A DNA stretch of 64,000 bases, from the NCBI GenBank assembly GCA_036557885.1, contig DATBGS010000165.1, positions 248,001 to 312,000 of the forward strand, given 5' to 3'. The notes under the pieces are model-generated. The model saw nothing but the letters and a program-made list of their open reading frames with translations, did not search any database and had not been told where the DNA came from. Of this stretch, positions 50,559 to 58,919 are shown piece by piece. The DNA comes from DATBGS01 sp036557885 (GTDB taxonomy: Bacteria; Chloroflexota; Ktedonobacteria; Ktedonobacterales; DATBGS01). How positions within the stretch are numbered: the first letter of the stretch is position 1; each line of letters starts with the position of its first letter. The position numbers and the translations under genes were made by a program.

Positions 50559-52085
50559 ATGTCCAGCGTGAAGGCGAAGGCGCCTGTGTCTACTCCCGCG
50601 AGTAACGGCTCTGTCTCTGATCTGGCGGCGTTCTTGAAACGCTACAGCACCGGCATGCGTATCATCACCGAAGGCGCGCAGGCCGACACTGCCCAGACGC
50701 CCAAAGAGGTGATCTGGTCGAAGAACAAGGCGAAGCTCTATCATTATGTCTCTGCCACCGAGCGCCGCTTTTCTGTCCCCATCCTGATGGTCTATGCACT
50801 CATCAATCGCGCCTACGTGCTTGATTTGATGCCAGGCATCAGCCTGATCGAATATATGGTCAACCAGGGCTTCGATGTGTACCTGCTGGATTGGGGCACG
50901 CCCGGCGACGAGGACCACGCCCTCACCTTCGAGAACTACGTGCTGGATTACATCCCCCAGGCGGCCAAACGGGTGATGCGCCACGCCCAGAGCCAGGAGT
51001 TCACCTTGCTGGGCTATTGCATGGGCGGCACGATGAGCCTGATGTATGCCGCGCTGTTCCCCGAACGCCTGCGCAACCTGATTCTGCTGACCGCTCCGTC
51101 CGACTTTTCCCCGGAGAACCTGGGCATGTATGGCACCTTCACCAGCGCCCGCTACTTCGACCCGGAACTGATGGTGGATGCCTTTGGCGGCAATATCCCC
51201 GGCGAAGTGATAGATCATGGCAACCGGCTGGTCAAGCCCGTGACCAACTATGTTGGCTCGTATGTGACGCTGTGGGACCGCGTGCTGCACGAAAAGCCGA
51301 TGGCGCTCTGGCTGGCGATGAGCAAGTGGGTCAACGATGGCGTGGACTTCCCCGCCGCGACTTTCCGCCAGTGGATTAAGGAGTTTTACCAGGAAAACAG
51401 GCTGGCGAAGGGCCAGATTGTGCTGCGCGGGCGCCGCGTGGACCTGTCGCGCATCACCTGCCCGGTGCTGAACATCGCGGGGACGCAAGACCACATCTGC
51501 ACCATCCCGATGGCTGAAGCGACCACGCGCCTGATCAGCAGCGAGGATAAAGAGTTCTTCACGATGAACGCCGGACACGTCGGCCTGCTCACCAGCCCGG
51601 ATACCAGGCGCGTCCTCTGGCCGAAGCTGCGCGAGTGGCTGGCTGAGCGCTCCCGCCCCGCACCGGCAGGGTCGCCGGTGCTACCAGCAACAGCGCTGCC
51701 GCCCGTTGGCAAACGCGCCAGCCTGACGCGCACCATCACCGAAGCTGACATCAAGACGTTTGCCAGGGTGAGCGGCGACCATAACCCTGTCCATCTTGAT
51801 GCTGCCTACGCTGCCACCACGCCCTTTGGCGAGCGCATCGCGCATGGCTTCCTGGTTGGCTCGCTGCTTTCGGCCCTGCTGGGGACCGATCTGCCTGGCC
51901 CAGGCACCGTCTATCTGGGGCAGACGCTCAAGTTCCTGGCTCCGGTGCATATTGGCGATACCATCACCGTGACGGCGGAAGTGATCAGCGCCCGCGAAGA
52001 CAAGCGCATTCTGACGCTGCGCTGCGACTGGATCAACCAGGAGGGCAAGTCGGTCCTCTCTGGCGAGGCCGTCGTGAAGTGCTGA
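50559..52085 (+). CDS. class III-like PHA synthase fused to an (R)-enoyl-CoA hydratase
   Basis: 508 residues. Residues ~25-365 form a short PhaC of class III/IV type: LGYCMGG with catalytic Cys154, Asp311 in GTQDHICTI, His340 in NAGHVG. A linker at 366-384 (RPAPAGSPVLPATALPPVG) follows, then a complete MaoC/PhaJ hydratase (res. ~386-508) with GDHNPVHLD carrying Asp407 and His412 at PhaJ spacing. The hydratase makes (R)-3-hydroxyacyl-CoA from beta-oxidation intermediates and would hand it to the synthase. The linker lies on a class A repeat, and the same repeat stands after the stop. AGGAGG precedes ATG 50559. Synthase call firm; fusion is read directly. Confidence 0.92.
   Translation: MSSVKAKAPVSTPASNGSVSDLAAFLKRYSTGMRIITEGAQADTAQTPKEVIWSKNKAKLYHYVSATERRFSVPILMVYALINRAYVLDLMPGISLIEYMVNQGFDVYLLDWGTPGDEDHALTFENYVLDYIPQAAKRVMRHAQSQEFTLLGYCMGGTMSLMYAALFPERLRNLILLTAPSDFSPENLGMYGTFTSARYFDPELMVDAFGGNIPGEVIDHGNRLVKPVTNYVGSYVTLWDRVLHEKPMALWLAMSKWVNDGVDFPAATFRQWIKEFYQENRLAKGQIVLRGRRVDLSRITCPVLNIAGTQDHICTIPMAEATTRLISSEDKEFFTMNAGHVGLLTSPDTRRVLWPKLREWLAERSRPAPAGSPVLPATALPPVGKRASLTRTITEADIKTFARVSGDHNPVHLDAAYAATTPFGERIAHGFLVGSLLSALLGTDLPGPGTVYLGQTLKFLAPVHIGDTITVTAEVISAREDKRILTLRCDWINQEGKSVLSGEAVVKC
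51660..51684. repeat. class A repeat in the PhaC-PhaJ linker
   Basis: GCACCGGCAGGGTCGCCGGT followed by GCTAC: 25 nt identical to the reverse complement of the copy at 52095-52130. It encodes APAGSPVLP in frame. Confidence 0.9.
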
Positions 52086-52094
52086 GACGCCCCT

Positions 52095-52130
52095 GCTCGT
52101 AGCACCGGCGACCCTGCCGGTGCTACGAGC
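52095..52130. repeat. class A repeat, perfect 15-bp hairpin
   Basis: GCTCGTAGCACCGGC (52095-52109), loop GACCCT, GCCGGTGCTACGAGC (52116-52130), 10 bp after the synthase-hydratase stop. It likely works as terminator or RNA-end protector. Confidence 0.92.
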
Positions 52131-52281
52131 AGCACTCCCCTGTCTTGTTCGTTGCGCGGGGCTGGTGGCTCTGTGCCCGCCGCTACAGAAGATTGGAGCA
52201 GGCGCGGGTACACTTGAAAAGGAGCAGAATGCTCTTGCTTCGGCACGACGATTTTTTTGGCTTTGTCGAAAGGAGCCACCA

Positions 52282-52779
52282 ATGTCTGAACCGTATGCTT
52301 CTGTCCCTGACCCCTCAGCCCCCAAACCCTCGTTCTTTCACCCTTCAAACCCTCGCTCCTCGTACTCCACGCCTGGCACCGCGAAACGCCCTGGCATGGT
52401 GACGTTCGCGGCGATCATGCTGTTCCTGGTAGGCGGGTTGTATGGGGCTTCGGCTCTCATGGAGTTCATCAATGTCACCTGGCTGCTGTTCTCGCCCTAT
52501 AACGGCGTCGGTGGGCATTTGTTGCTCTGGGGGATCATAGATGCGATATATGCCCTGATTCTGTTTGCCGCCGGGATTAGCGTGCTGGAAGGCGGGCAGA
52601 TGGGGAGAATCATCGGCGTGATCGTGGCGGTCTTTAGCGCCATCCGCTGGCTCTTTTTCCTGCCCATCGCGCCTGTCACTGCTGTGGTGATCATTGCGCT
52701 GAGTGTCCTGATCATCTACGCGCTGGTCAGCCACGAGGAGTTCTTCCAACAACCTACCACGACTGGCCCCGTTGTCTAG
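52282..52779 (+). CDS. DUF7144-like four-helix membrane protein
   Basis: 165 residues. A Ser/Pro-rich cytoplasmic tail (res. 1-38) precedes four transmembrane helices: GMVTFAAIMLFLVGGLYGAS, LLLWGIIDAIYALILFAAGI, GRIIGVIVAVFSAIRWLFF and PVTAVVIIALSVLIIYALV. The layout resembles small DUF7144-type proteins. Function unknown. AAAGGAG lies before ATG 52282; a terminator hairpin follows at 52873. Confidence 0.72.
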   Translation: MSEPYASVPDPSAPKPSFFHPSNPRSSYSTPGTAKRPGMVTFAAIMLFLVGGLYGASALMEFINVTWLLFSPYNGVGGHLLLWGIIDAIYALILFAAGISVLEGGQMGRIIGVIVAVFSAIRWLFFLPIAPVTAVVIIALSVLIIYALVSHEEFFQQPTTTGPVV

Positions 52780-52789
52780 CGAGCTTGAT

Positions 52790-52836
52790 TGCCCGGCAGG
52801 GACGCCGGGGGTACCCCTCAATGCAGGGGCACGGCA
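52790..52836. repeat. class A repeat followed by class B
   Basis: CCCGGCAGGGACGCCGGGGG then TACCCCTCAATGCAGGGGCA. Confidence 0.8.
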
Positions 52837-52872
52837 AACGCTGCCCGGCGCGGGCATGGCGCCAGAAAAGAC

Positions 52873-52901
52873 GATGCGCCTCTCTTCATAAGGGGCGCAT
52901 C
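52873..52901 (+). terminator. hairpin terminator candidate
   Basis: GATGCGCC (52873-52880) pairs with GGCGCATC (52894-52901), downstream of the membrane-protein gene; no long T-run. Confidence 0.5.
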
Positions 52902-53012
52902 ATCCTCAAGAAAGACCAGGGGAGGTAAAGGTGCTTCGGGAAGAAGTGTAGCTGGGACATATTATAAGGCAGTTATCCGAATATGAAAAGCTGATGGATA
53001 GGGGGCGTGCCG

Positions 53013-53984
53013 TTAGTATTTTTCATCCAGCAGGACGTGTAGCACGCCGGGCGCGCACTGCGCCCAGAGTTCCTGGCCCTGGCGCTGGAAGGGCTGGCCG
53101 AGTGCGCCTTCTGCCTGATAGTCCAGCGCCTCACTGATTGCAAAGCGTTCGTGGTTGATCTGAAGCTCTGGCAGCCATTCCCAGGAGGCCACGCCGCGAA
53201 TGAAGTTGAACGCCCAGCGTGCCGGGCGCGTCGTGGGGACGATGAAGTCCTCTTCACGCGGCCAGGAATAGTAGCTGGCCCGCTGCTCGTCCTGTTTGCT
53301 GGGCCGCGCGGTGCCATTCGCCAGCACGCGCAGCGCCCGCACCATGAGCGGGGCGCCCACATCGGCGCTGCTCTGCTCCAGCGCGGCGCTGGTGATGCCT
53401 TCGGGAATCTCAAACTCCTCTTGCAGGAGGATGTCGCCCGCGTCAAAGCGCTCATCCATCAGATGGACCGTCGCGCCGGTGAATTGTTCGCCATTGCGCA
53501 GCACCCAGAAGCCCGGCGCTGGCCCGCGATACGCCGGAAGCAGCGAGGGATGCAGGTTGAGGGCGCCCAGCGGAAGATGCAGCAGGGGTTCTGGGATACG
53601 CTGGGGGAAACAGGCGACGCAGAGCGCGTGGGCATGGAACGCGGCCAGGGTGTCTAGCGCGTCCTGTCTGCTGAGCCGCCCAACTTCCACAACGGGGATG
53701 CGCTGCTCCCAGGCGATTTGCGCGATGGTACGCTCTGTGAAGGATTGTGCCATTGGGAGGCGGCGGCGCTCGGAAGCGTCCGGCGCGTATTTGATGGCTG
53801 GCGCAGCATGTGGCCCTTTGGGTGAGGGAACGACCACCGCGCAGACCGTTACCCCGGCATCCAGCAGCGCCACGAGCGGCGGGACAGAGAACGCGCCAGA
53901 TGTGCCCAGAAAGAGGATGCGCGGCGCATCCTCACCTGGTTGGATATTTGACAGCGACTCGTCTCGCACGATACTATCTTTCAT
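53013..53984 (-). CDS. formyltransferase-domain protein (Fmt-like)
   Basis: 323 residues. The N-terminal Rossmann-like formyltransferase domain (res. ~20-210) has RILFLGTSGAFSVPPL, the formyl-binding NLHPSLLPAYRGPAPGFW, and TGATVHLMDERFDAGDIL. The C-terminal ~100 residues match the second domain of methionyl-tRNA formyltransferase only loosely. It could formylate initiator tRNA or a sugar/amine in a tailoring path. The gene does not sit with def or rsmB, so the tRNA role is not certain. Confidence 0.75.
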   Translation of the reverse strand: MKDSIVRDESLSNIQPGEDAPRILFLGTSGAFSVPPLVALLDAGVTVCAVVVPSPKGPHAAPAIKYAPDASERRRLPMAQSFTERTIAQIAWEQRIPVVEVGRLSRQDALDTLAAFHAHALCVACFPQRIPEPLLHLPLGALNLHPSLLPAYRGPAPGFWVLRNGEQFTGATVHLMDERFDAGDILLQEEFEIPEGITSAALEQSSADVGAPLMVRALRVLANGTARPSKQDEQRASYYSWPREEDFIVPTTRPARWAFNFIRGVASWEWLPELQINHERFAISEALDYQAEGALGQPFQRQGQELWAQCAPGVLHVLLDEKY

Positions 53985-54017
53985 AAGATACCCTTAGAGG
54001 TAGCAGGGAGAACAGCG

Positions 54018-54332
54018 ATGCCACGAATGGTGCAATGTGTGAAATTGGGCCGCGAACTGCCGGGGCTGGAGAAGCCGCCCTTTTCCGGCGAACTCGGCCA
54101 GCGCATCTATGAGCATGTCTCTGCGGAAGCCTGGGCTATGTGGCCCGCGCAGTCAACGCTCATTATCAATCATTATGGCCTAAATATGGCCGACCCGGAC
54201 GCGCGCAAAATCTTGCGCGAGCAGATGGAAGAGTTCTTCTTTGGCGAGCAGAACCAGATGCCCGAAGGCTGGACGCCCGCCGGAGCCAAAGGCGGAAGCA
54301 AGGGCGGCGGGGCGCCACAGCGCAAGAAATGA
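54018..54332 (+). CDS. yggX: Fe(II)-trafficking / oxidative damage protection protein
   Basis: 104 residues. YggX family: MVQCVKLGRELPGLEKPPF, HVSAEAWAMW, STLIINHYGLNMADPDARKI and LREQMEEFFFG, with the conserved Cys7. It protects Fe-S proteins and moves iron. The C-terminal ~15 residues (Gly/Lys-rich) extend past the usual family end. Divergent from the formyltransferase gene, and overlapping the next start by 4 bp (ATGA). Confidence 0.9.
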   Translation: MPRMVQCVKLGRELPGLEKPPFSGELGQRIYEHVSAEAWAMWPAQSTLIINHYGLNMADPDARKILREQMEEFFFGEQNQMPEGWTPAGAKGGSKGGGAPQRKK

Positions 54333-55816
54333 AGACCCCCGGCGCCATTCTGCTCATTTCCTGTTACGAGCTTGGGCACCAGCCGCTCAACCTTGCCTCT
54401 CCGCTTGCCTTTCTCTCTCAGGCGGGCTATGCTCCTGCTGCTGTTGATCTGGCCGTTGAAGCGCTGGATGACGAAACGATCAGGCGCGCCAGCCTGGTCT
54501 GCCTCTCGGTGCCGATGCACACGGCGCTGCGGCTGGCGGTGCGCGTGGCCGGGCGCGTGCGCGACATCAATCCTGCTGCGAAACTGTGCTTCTACGGCCT
54601 CTACGCGCCGCTGAACGCTGGCTATCTCTTCGAGCAAGGCGCGGATTATGTGATTGGCGGCGAATATGAGCAGGCGCTGCTGGGGCTGGTCGAGTCGTTG
54701 GCCGCTGGTAGCCCAGGCCACCCCTCAAAGCAGGGGCGCAGCCGCGCCGGGGGACGGCCCGGTAGGGACGCCGGGGCTACAGGGGGACGGCCCGGCAGGG
54801 ACGCCGGGGCTACAAACATTCCTGGCGTTGGCACACCTGGGCAGGTCGCGCCGCCCATCTTGAGCCGTCTGCCATTTGTGCAGCCTGAGCGCCGACAGTT
54901 GCCAGCGCTGGAGCGGTACGCGCGGCTGGAAGATGGCGAGCGGCGAGCCGTCGTCGGCTATGTGGAAACCAGCCGGGGCTGCCTGCATACCTGTCTGCAC
55001 TGCCCGATCACGCCGGTCTATGGCGGGCGCTTCTTTGTGCTGCCGCGCGAGGTGGTGCTGGGCGATATTCGGGCGCAGGTGCAGATGGGCGCGCAGCACG
55101 TCACCTTTGGCGACCCAGACTTTCTCAACGGCCCCGGCCACGCGCTGAAAATCTTGCGGACCATGCACGCGGAGTTTCCGCATCTGACCTTCGACGCGAC
55201 GATCAAGATTGAGCATGTTCTGGAGCATCGGGCACTCTTCAAGGAGTTCAAGGAACTGGGCTGCGCGTTTATCGTTTCGGCGGTGGAATCGGTCAGCGAT
55301 CACATCCTGGGCTATCTGGAGAAAGGCCACACCCTGGCGGATATTGTGGCGGCGCTGGATATTCTCGATGCTGCGGGCATTCCCATGCGCCCGTCGCTCT
55401 TGCCCTTCACGCCCTGGACGAGCCTGGATGACTACCTGGATTTGCTGGCTTTTGTGGAGGCGTTTGGCTTGATCGGGCAGATTGACCCGGTGCATTTCTC
55501 CATCCGGCTGCTGCTGCCGCCCGGCTCGGCGCTGCTGGACAAGCCGTTTATGCTGCCCTATCTGGGCGACCTGGACCCCGCCGCGCTTACCTACCGATGG
55601 ACGCACCCCGACCCGACAATGGACCGGCTCCAGCAAGACATTGCCGCGTTGGTGGAGCGCGAGGCCCGCGCTGGCACCCCACCAGAAGAGACGTTCTACG
55701 CCATCAAAGCGCTGGCGGAGGAAGCACGCGGGCTGGTAACGGCACCCGCACGCCAGTCGCGCGTGCCAGTCGCCGCCAGAGCCACGCCGCACCTGACAGA
55801 ATCGTGGTTCTGCTGA
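54329..55816 (+). CDS. radical SAM enzyme with B12-binding-like N-terminal domain
   Basis: 495 residues. A cobalamin-binding-like domain (res. ~5-125: PLAFLSQAGYAPAAVDLAVE, VCLSVPMHTAL) precedes the radical SAM core with the cluster CLHTCLHC (C218, C222, C225). The core ends with SAVESVSDHILGYLEKGHT. The B12 His motif is not seen. It belongs to the B12-dependent radical SAM group (BchE-like), whose members methylate or rearrange carbon centres; the substrate is unknown. Residues ~128-165 are repeat-derived (PSKQGR, two RPGRDAGAT), exactly in the inter-domain linker. Starts at ATG 54329, coupled to yggX. Confidence 0.82.
   Translation: MKTPGAILLISCYELGHQPLNLASPLAFLSQAGYAPAAVDLAVEALDDETIRRASLVCLSVPMHTALRLAVRVAGRVRDINPAAKLCFYGLYAPLNAGYLFEQGADYVIGGEYEQALLGLVESLAAGSPGHPSKQGRSRAGGRPGRDAGATGGRPGRDAGATNIPGVGTPGQVAPPILSRLPFVQPERRQLPALERYARLEDGERRAVVGYVETSRGCLHTCLHCPITPVYGGRFFVLPREVVLGDIRAQVQMGAQHVTFGDPDFLNGPGHALKILRTMHAEFPHLTFDATIKIEHVLEHRALFKEFKELGCAFIVSAVESVSDHILGYLEKGHTLADIVAALDILDAAGIPMRPSLLPFTPWTSLDDYLDLLAFVEAFGLIGQIDPVHFSIRLLLPPGSALLDKPFMLPYLGDLDPAALTYRWTHPDPTMDRLQQDIAALVEREARAGTPPEETFYAIKALAEEARGLVTAPARQSRVPVAARATPHLTESWFC
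54706..54820. repeat. class A and B repeats inside the radical SAM gene
   Basis: A interrupted by B (CCCCTCAAAGCAGGGG), then two A copies of CCCGG(C/T)AGGGACGCCGGGGC at a 33-bp period, read in frame in the linker between the B12-like and radical SAM domains. Confidence 0.85.
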
Positions 55817-55868
55817 GCGGAGCCAACCGAGGACCAGTTTGGCCCTATGACTTCCCGCTAGCCGCACA

Positions 55869-55901
55869 AACGCGCCCACCTTGAGGCAAGGTGGGCGCGT
55901 T
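55869..55901. terminator. bidirectional terminator
   Basis: AACGCGCCCACCTTG (55869-55883) and CAAGGTGGGCGCGTT (55887-55901), a 15-bp perfect stem with loop AGG, between convergent genes. Confidence 0.92.
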
Positions 55902-55916
55902 CTCGTGACTGGGCAG

Positions 55917-56447
55917 CTAGAGGCTTAAATCCCAGATGCTGGGATCACTGGTCAGGTCTGGATTAAATGCCAGGGTAAATTGCTTTTGAGTGGCTGGCAC
56001 TTCGTAAACAAGTTGCCCTTTGAGTTGATCACCTGCGGTCAGATCACCATCAGGTGGGGTTCCGACTCCTGAGGTAATCGCCTCATCATATTTTTGCCCG
56101 GTGCTATCTTTCAGCGTAAAAGAGAGCAGGCTGGAAACAGTCTGTTTCTGGCTGCCCAGGTTTTTGACGGTGACATCTACAACCAGATAGGTGTTTCCTT
56201 GCTGTGGCGGGCTAAAGCTACTGCCTTTGCTGGTCTTGACGCTGTTGACAATTACCAGCCAATCAGAACCAATTTTTACCTGATCGCCCACCTTGAAATG
56301 GGAAGCCTGCGTGGGTGCTGCAACTGTTCCAGTAGCAACGCTTCCAGTGTTGCCGCCACCTGTGTCGGTGCCTCCACAGGCAAGAATGAAGATGAGCACA
56401 AAGAACGAGACGCTGAAAGTGATGATGAGACGCTTACGAGAAACCAT
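55917..56447 (-). CDS. DUF4352 lipoprotein, paralogue 1
   Basis: 176 residues. Signal peptide with lipobox FILACGG, a Gly/Thr linker, then a DUF4352 (telokin-like) domain from ~55: GDQVKIGSDWLVIVNSVKTS, NTYLVVDVTVKNLGSQKQTV and ending in WDLSL. DUF4352 proteins are surface-exposed Ig-like folds, sometimes linked to antigens or envelope stress. The ATG has GGAGG upstream. Three related genes lie in a row, same strand. Confidence 0.83.
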   Translation of the reverse strand: MVSRKRLIITFSVSFFVLIFILACGGTDTGGGNTGSVATGTVAAPTQASHFKVGDQVKIGSDWLVIVNSVKTSKGSSFSPPQQGNTYLVVDVTVKNLGSQKQTVSSLLSFTLKDSTGQKYDEAITSGVGTPPDGDLTAGDQLKGQLVYEVPATQKQFTLAFNPDLTSDPSIWDLSL

Positions 56448-56666
56448 GTGAGTCCTCCACTACATTTTTTTGGCTTGCAGAATAGCAGCCGCCCTTGGCT
56501 GCTTCTTGCCGCGTGAAAAGGATAGCATGGCTATATATATCGTGTCAAGACTAAATTATTTCTTGTGTAAGAATTGAGCAAAAATGCTTACGTGAGTACA
56601 TCACATTGAGGCACGGAAAACAGCCTGGCTTATGGTGCGTCCGAATTTGGATGGTTTCGCAGGCAG

Positions 56667-56704
56667 AAAAGCCCTCTCCCTTTACTTCAGAGAGAGGGCT
56701 TTTT
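56667..56704. terminator. terminator hairpin (orphan)
   Basis: AAAAGCCCTCTC (56667-56678) pairs with GAGAGGGCTTTT (56692-56703) over a 13-nt loop, with T on one side and A on the other. Confidence 0.75.
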
Positions 56705-56786
56705 CACGTAGCAGGGGTAAAGAATGGCTTAGAAAGCCAACGGGGTTCTGCCCGGAATCGTCGCTAAAAGAGGTGGGCACAAGAAA

Positions 56787-56813
56787 GCGCCCACCTTGTT
56801 GCAAGGTGGGCGC
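56787..56813 (-). terminator. terminator of DUF4352 paralogue 2
   Basis: GCGCCCACCTTG (56787-56798) and CAAGGTGGGCGC (56802-56813), loop TTG; the minus-strand transcript then reads TTTCTT. The stem core is shared with the terminator at 55869. Confidence 0.85.
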
Positions 56814-56840
56814 CGGGTTTCCTCAGGTACGCTGGCAGCG

Positions 56841-57383
56841 TCAGGCGCTCAAATCCCAGACCGCCATGTCGGTGCCGAGCAGGTCGCTGATGAAGGTCAG
56901 GTTGAACAGCTTCTGGTCAGTTGGCACTTCATAGACCAGTTGGCCCTTGAGTTGGTTATTAGCTTCAACATCGCCATCGGGCGGCTTACCGACATCTGGC
57001 GCAATAGACTCGTCATATTCCTTACCGGCGGTATCTTTTAACGTGAAAGAGAGCAGGCTGGAAACAGGCTGCTTCTCGCTGCTCACGTTTGTGACGGTCA
57101 CATCCACGACCAGATAGATATTCCCCGCATCTGGTGTTGAAAAGGAGCCTCCCTTGCTGGTCTTGACGCCGTTGACCGTCACCATCCAGGTGGTTCCCAC
57201 TGCCACCTGCTCACCCACCCCGTGATGGCCGGGCAGGGGAGTCGCAGCAGGTGCTGAGGTTGCCGTAGGAGCAGCATTAGCGGTTCCACCATTGCCGCTG
57301 TCTGTTCCCCCACAAGCAGCAATAAAGAGCGGTACCAGGAACAATACACCAATGAGCGTAATCAGACGCTTACGAGAAACCAA
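56841..57383 (-). CDS. DUF4352 lipoprotein, paralogue 2
   Basis: 180 residues, clearly related to paralogue 1 along the whole length (VSRKRLITLIGVLFL against VSRKRLIITFSVSFF; lipobox FIAACGG; final WDLSA). The start is taken as TTG at 57383: GTGGAGGATTCAC lies before it and GTGGAGGACTCAC before the ATG of paralogue 1, so TTG replaces ATG at the homologous site. The ORF's ATG at 57398 would overlap the ribosome site. Confidence 0.8.
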   Translation of the reverse strand: MVSRKRLITLIGVLFLVPLFIAACGGTDSGNGGTANAAPTATSAPAATPLPGHHGVGEQVAVGTTWMVTVNGVKTSKGGSFSTPDAGNIYLVVDVTVTNVSSEKQPVSSLLSFTLKDTAGKEYDESIAPDVGKPPDGDVEANNQLKGQLVYEVPTDQKLFNLTFISDLLGTDMAVWDLSA

Positions 57384-57656
57384 GTGAATCCTCCACATTC
57401 AGTTGATAGGAGCAGCCGCAGTCAGTACCTGATTGCTCCTGGCTGCTACCAAGATAAAGAGCGGGCTTTCGCGCTGGCGAAACAATAAGTTCACAGGATT
57501 TGGCACATACAGGCTCTCCGTGTGGGCAGAGCCATCGCATCCTTGCACTTTAAAGGATACCAACCTCTGGCTGGTTCCACATCGGGGACATTCCCTATAT
57601 TAGGTGTTGCGTCTCCCTATATTTAGGAGAATGGGGCTATATCCCAGACAACAAAA

Positions 57657-57694
57657 GCCAGCCCTCTCTCCAGGTTTTGCGAGAGAGGGCTGGC
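57657..57694 (-). terminator. terminator of DUF4352 paralogue 3
   Basis: GCCAGCCCTCTCTC (57657-57670) and GAGAGAGGGCTGGC (57681-57694), 14-bp stem; the minus transcript continues with TTTTG. Confidence 0.85.
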
Positions 57695-57748
57695 CTGGAT
57701 AGGCGGGTGGACCATCAGCGCAACGAAATGTTATGGAGGAAGGTGGTT

Positions 57749-58606
57749 TTAGACGTTGATGTCCCAGATGGCGACGGTTTCCCCAAAGTTGTCGCTAAAG
57801 AGCAGGGTGAACGAGTGAACGCTGGTTGGCACCTCGTAGCCCCACTTTCCATGCGCCAGGCCACCAGCTTCAACGGTGCCATCCGGCCCATTGACGCTGA
57901 TGAGAAAGCCTTCGGTGTAATGGTTGCCCTGGGCGTCGTGAAGCTCAAAATCAATCAGCGTGGACAGGGGTTCGGCTTTGCTCTGCAAGTTCTTTAGCGT
58001 CGCTTCAACGATGAGATAGGTATCCCCGGCTTTGGGCGGCAGGTCATCACTTGTACCCTGGCTGGCTGTCGCGCCGTTGATCGTCACCTGCCAGTCACCG
58101 CCTACCGTAACGGTCTGCCCAATTGCGTAATGTTGGCCGGTGGAAGCAGTTGGCACTGAGGGCGTATTCGAGTTCGACCCAACAGGAGAGGTCGCTGTGC
58201 TCGTGGCAGTATTAGCGGTGCCTGTGGTCCCTTTTGCTGCTCCAAGGGACGCGATCACTGCAATAATCAACAGGGCATTCACGATCAAGCTGATGATGGC
58301 AACGGTTTTCCATTTTGGGCGGGCGGGCTGCGGCGGCTGCCACTGAGGAGGAGGCTGCATAGACACATAGCCTGGCTGCGTCGCTACAGGTGGCAGAGAT
58401 TGGGATGGATAGGGCGCAGATGGCATCCATTGGGGCAGCGGTTGGTAGCTCGGCAGGGGCTGGGGCTGCGTTGGCTCAGAGGCAAAAGGCTGCGACGGCG
58501 GCCTCATTTCTGGGCCGAGCGGCTGCGAGGATGATTGCTGGGTAGCTCCTTCGTTTATGGCTCCTGATTGCCTGTGCTGTGGCGCGGGTGCTGGTTCTTG
58601 TTCCAC
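57749..58606 (-). CDS. DUF4352 protein with Pro/Gln-rich cytoplasmic tail, paralogue 3
   Basis: 285 residues. Residues 1-95 are a low-complexity Pro/Gln/Ser tail (PLPSYQPLPQWMPSAPYPSQ), followed by one transmembrane helix (VAIISLIVNALLIIAVIASL), a Thr/Ser linker and a DUF4352 domain (GQTVTVGGDWQVTINGATAS, end WDINV). Unlike the two lipoproteins it is a type II membrane protein. The start is set at GTG 58606 behind AAGGAG (11-bp spacing); a TTG at 58627 also opens the frame. Confidence 0.78.
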   Translation of the reverse strand: MEQEPAPAPQHRQSGAINEGATQQSSSQPLGPEMRPPSQPFASEPTQPQPLPSYQPLPQWMPSAPYPSQSLPPVATQPGYVSMQPPPQWQPPQPARPKWKTVAIISLIVNALLIIAVIASLGAAKGTTGTANTATSTATSPVGSNSNTPSVPTASTGQHYAIGQTVTVGGDWQVTINGATASQGTSDDLPPKAGDTYLIVEATLKNLQSKAEPLSTLIDFELHDAQGNHYTEGFLISVNGPDGTVEAGGLAHGKWGYEVPTSVHSFTLLFSDNFGETVAIWDINV

Positions 58607-58793
58607 TGGTGCTCTTTCTCCTTGCAAATAGACTGAGTTCCTACCAGGCTTAGTATATCGTTCCTGTCAAGCACCCGATACTCGGAAAAGCAAGAGCAAC
58701 TATTTCATATACACTGGCTGAGGCGAAGCCGATTCACGACTTTGGGCATGGTCTTGTTTTGGAAACGTGGGAGCTTGCTTTGTAGGGGCCAAC

Positions 58794-58916
58794 CAGAGCA
58801 CCGGCACGGTGGCCGGTGCTACAAGCATGCTGGGCGACGTTCCCCGGCACCCTGAGACAGAAGGGCACCCCTCAAAGCAGGGGCACGGCAGGGGACGCCG
58901 GGGCTACAGGCACGCT
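58794..58916. repeat. class A repeats, one with tandem C and B inserts
   Basis: A plain A copy (CACCGGCACGGTGGCCGGTG) and, at 58842-58907, an A whose loop holds C (CCCTGAGACAGAAGGG) directly joined to B (CCCCTCAAAGCAGGGG), about 41 nt in all. The same compound unit recurs at 60.1 kb. Confidence 0.87.
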
Positions 58917-58919
58917 GGC

